From: VRUE01 sp963703175
GTDB lineage: Bacteria > Actinomycetota > Thermoleophilia > Solirubrobacterales > 70-9
NCBI GenBank assembly: GCA_963703175.1
Contig: OY969794.1
Coordinates: forward strand, 2,790,001 to 2,854,000
Direction: 5' to 3'
DNA length: 64,000 nucleotides
The translations under genes and the position numbers were made by a program. Shown here one piece after another: positions 62,882-64,000 of the stretch. Numbering within the stretch: the first letter of the stretch is position 1; every line of letters begins with the position of its first letter. The notes beneath the pieces are model-generated. The model did not search any database. It saw only the letters and a program-made list of their open reading frames with translations, and was not told where the DNA came from.

Positions 62882-64000
62882 CAGCGCAGGGATCGGGCGA
62901 GAGCCTCGCATACCCGGGCGATGTGCGACTCGGTCATCGCCGGGAAGAAGGGCAGGGCCAGCGAGTGCGCCGCCGCCGCTTCGGCGACCGGGAACTGACC
63001 CTCGCGGTAGCCGAGCTTGCGTAGATGAGGAAATAGGTGGATGCAGGGCAGATAGGCCTTGGAGGCAATCCCATCGGCGGCGAGCCGGGCGACAACCGCG
63101 TCGCGATCGACTCCATCGGCGAGGCGGACGGCGTAGACGAACCAGCTGCGGCGCTCGGCCCCACGGCTGGCAATTGGGACGGCAATGCCCTCAACTTCGG
63201 CCAGGCCCTGCTCGTACATCGACGCCACCGCGGAGCGCTTGGCGAGCATCGCGTCGAGCTTCTCCATCTGGGCGACGCCGAGCGCCGCGGCGAGGTCGGA
63301 GAGGCGATAGTTGAAGCCGAGCCCGCCGTGGTCGAGCCAGCCCATGTCCGGGGCACGGCCCTGGTTGCGCTCGGAGCGCAAGCGCACGGCATCAGCTGAA
63401 CTTGAGGGCACGATCATCCCCCCCTCGCCGGTGGTCAACTGCTTATTGGCGTAGAAGGCGAAGGTCGCGAGATTGCCACGGCTGCCGACCGGACGGCCCT
63501 CCGAATCGACCGCGCCAAGCGCCTCGCAGGCGTCCTCAAGGACGCCAAGGCCGCGGCGAGCGGCGAGCGCCTCCAACTCCGGCATTGCCGCCGGGAAGCC
63601 GAAGATGTGGATCGGCAGAATGCCGGCGCTGCGCCCCCCCATGCCCGCCTCGACCGCAGCCGGGTCGAGGTTGAGGGTTATCGGGTCAACGTCGCAGAAG
63701 ACCGGACGGGCACCCTCGTAGAGCAGGCAGTTGGCCGAGGCGACAAAGCTAAAAGGGCTGGTGAGGACCTCGTCCCCGGGACCCCAGCCGAGCGCCCTGA
63801 CACCGAGGTGAAGCGCCGTAGTGCCACTGGAGACACCAACGGCGTCCTCTACTCCGAGCCAGGCAGAGAGATCATGCTCGAAGCGCTCGCCAATCGGGCC
63901 GAGCGAGAGCCGACCGGAGCGAAGCACCTCGAGCACCAGCTCCTCCTCCCGCTCGCCAATCTCTGGTCGGGCAAGGGGGATCGGCTCGATCTCGGACTGT
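62881..64000 (-). CDS. DegT/DnrJ/EryC1/StrS-family aminotransferase (5' end outside window)
   Basis: At least 373 residues; the frame stays open to the window edge and reads IPLARPEIGEREEELVLEVL near its start, close to the family N-terminus. The PLP lysine is in FAFYANKQLTTGEGGMI; GVSSGTTALHLGVRALG, EDACEALGA and NYRLSDLAAALGVAQ are conserved. It aminates keto sugars for surface polysaccharide or antibiotic-type sugars; neighbours here give no further clue. GTG 63936 is an internal codon. Confidence 0.9.
   Translation of the reverse strand, partial: QSEIEPIPLARPEIGEREEELVLEVLRSGRLSLGPIGERFEHDLSAWLGVEDAVGVSSGTTALHLGVRALGWGPGDEVLTSPFSFVASANCLLYEGARPVFCDVDPITLNLDPAAVEAGMGGRSAGILPIHIFGFPAAMPELEALAARRGLGVLEDACEALGAVDSEGRPVGSRGNLATFAFYANKQLTTGEGGMIVPSSSADAVRLRSERNQGRAPDMGWLDHGGLGFNYRLSDLAAALGVAQMEKLDAMLAKRSAVASMYEQGLAEVEGIAVPIASRGAERRSWFVYAVRLADGVDRDAVVARLAADGIASKAYLPCIHLFPHLRKLGYREGQFPVAEAAAAHSLALPFFPAMTESHIARVCEALARSLR

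Overview
The window looks like a chromosome segment of a high-GC actinobacterium. Gene content and order (SepF, a GarA-like FHA protein followed by an FtsR-like MerR regulator, an RsiG-like protein, wax-ester synthase/DGAT, lamin-tail/Ig-like secreted proteins, VKOR plus DsbA) suggest a deep-branching lineage such as Thermoleophilia/Solirubrobacterales. That placement is inference; the complete 16S gene at 55626-57172 would settle it. Coding is dense, most genes sit in 1-8 bp overlapping operons, and no tRNA gene or CRISPR array was seen.

Layout. 1-6.8 kb: hydrolase fragment, VKOR-DsbA disulfide pair, methyltransferase, SDR, SCP-x thiolase, FUSC membrane protein, CcdA. 7.2-8.4 kb: an IS110-family insertion sequence with a structured leader. 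8.5-16.6 kb: DNA polymerase IV, RlpA-like protein, wax-ester synthase, secreted metalloprotease, NAD synthetase, thioesterase, anti-sigma-like membrane protein. 16.7-22.8 kb (minus): proS-pgsA, then a clear promoter driving rsiG-like, FHA, MerR, SRPBCC and an AGPS-like FAD oxidase. 22.9-36.7 kb: ispG, two tandem secreted Ig-like proteins, fadD-like, rip, dxr, cdsA, uppS, frr, pyrH, an IS1595 insertion, tsf, rpsB. 36.8-43.6 kb (minus): cca-pgeF-yggS-sepF, an inserted phoA with its own PHO box, then proC-yggT-lspA-rluA. 43.7-49.5 kb (minus): hisZGDBHAF. Then murA, a hydrolase, one rrn operon (16S-23S-5S, minus, no spacer tRNA), tyrS, a class A penicillin-binding protein, a 3-methyladenine glycosylase, argH and a DegT-type aminotransferase running off the end.

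The least ordinary content is a set of palindromic repeat families. Family A (16612-16726 and 60802-60922) has 21-23 bp perfect arms that differ completely between copies, around nearly identical inner motifs and a 37-nt apical loop in both; each copy sits at the junction of two convergent genes and its arms run into coding ends. Family B (22825-22914 and 35727-35812) has an 86-bp core in two copies, 74/86 identical by manual alignment; 10 of the 12 differences form five compensatory base-pair changes. One copy lies in frame inside rpsB and adds about 29 residues to ribosomal protein S2, reminiscent of Rickettsia palindromic elements. Family C (44495-44593, partial at 43683-43706) brackets hisF.

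Other points of note: MurA has Asp at the usual fosfomycin-target Cys; dinB has no canonical start codon that keeps its catalytic Asp; phoA carries three adjacent 11-nt PHO-box units; the RsiG-like protein has a single-copy variant of the c-di-GMP-binding motif.
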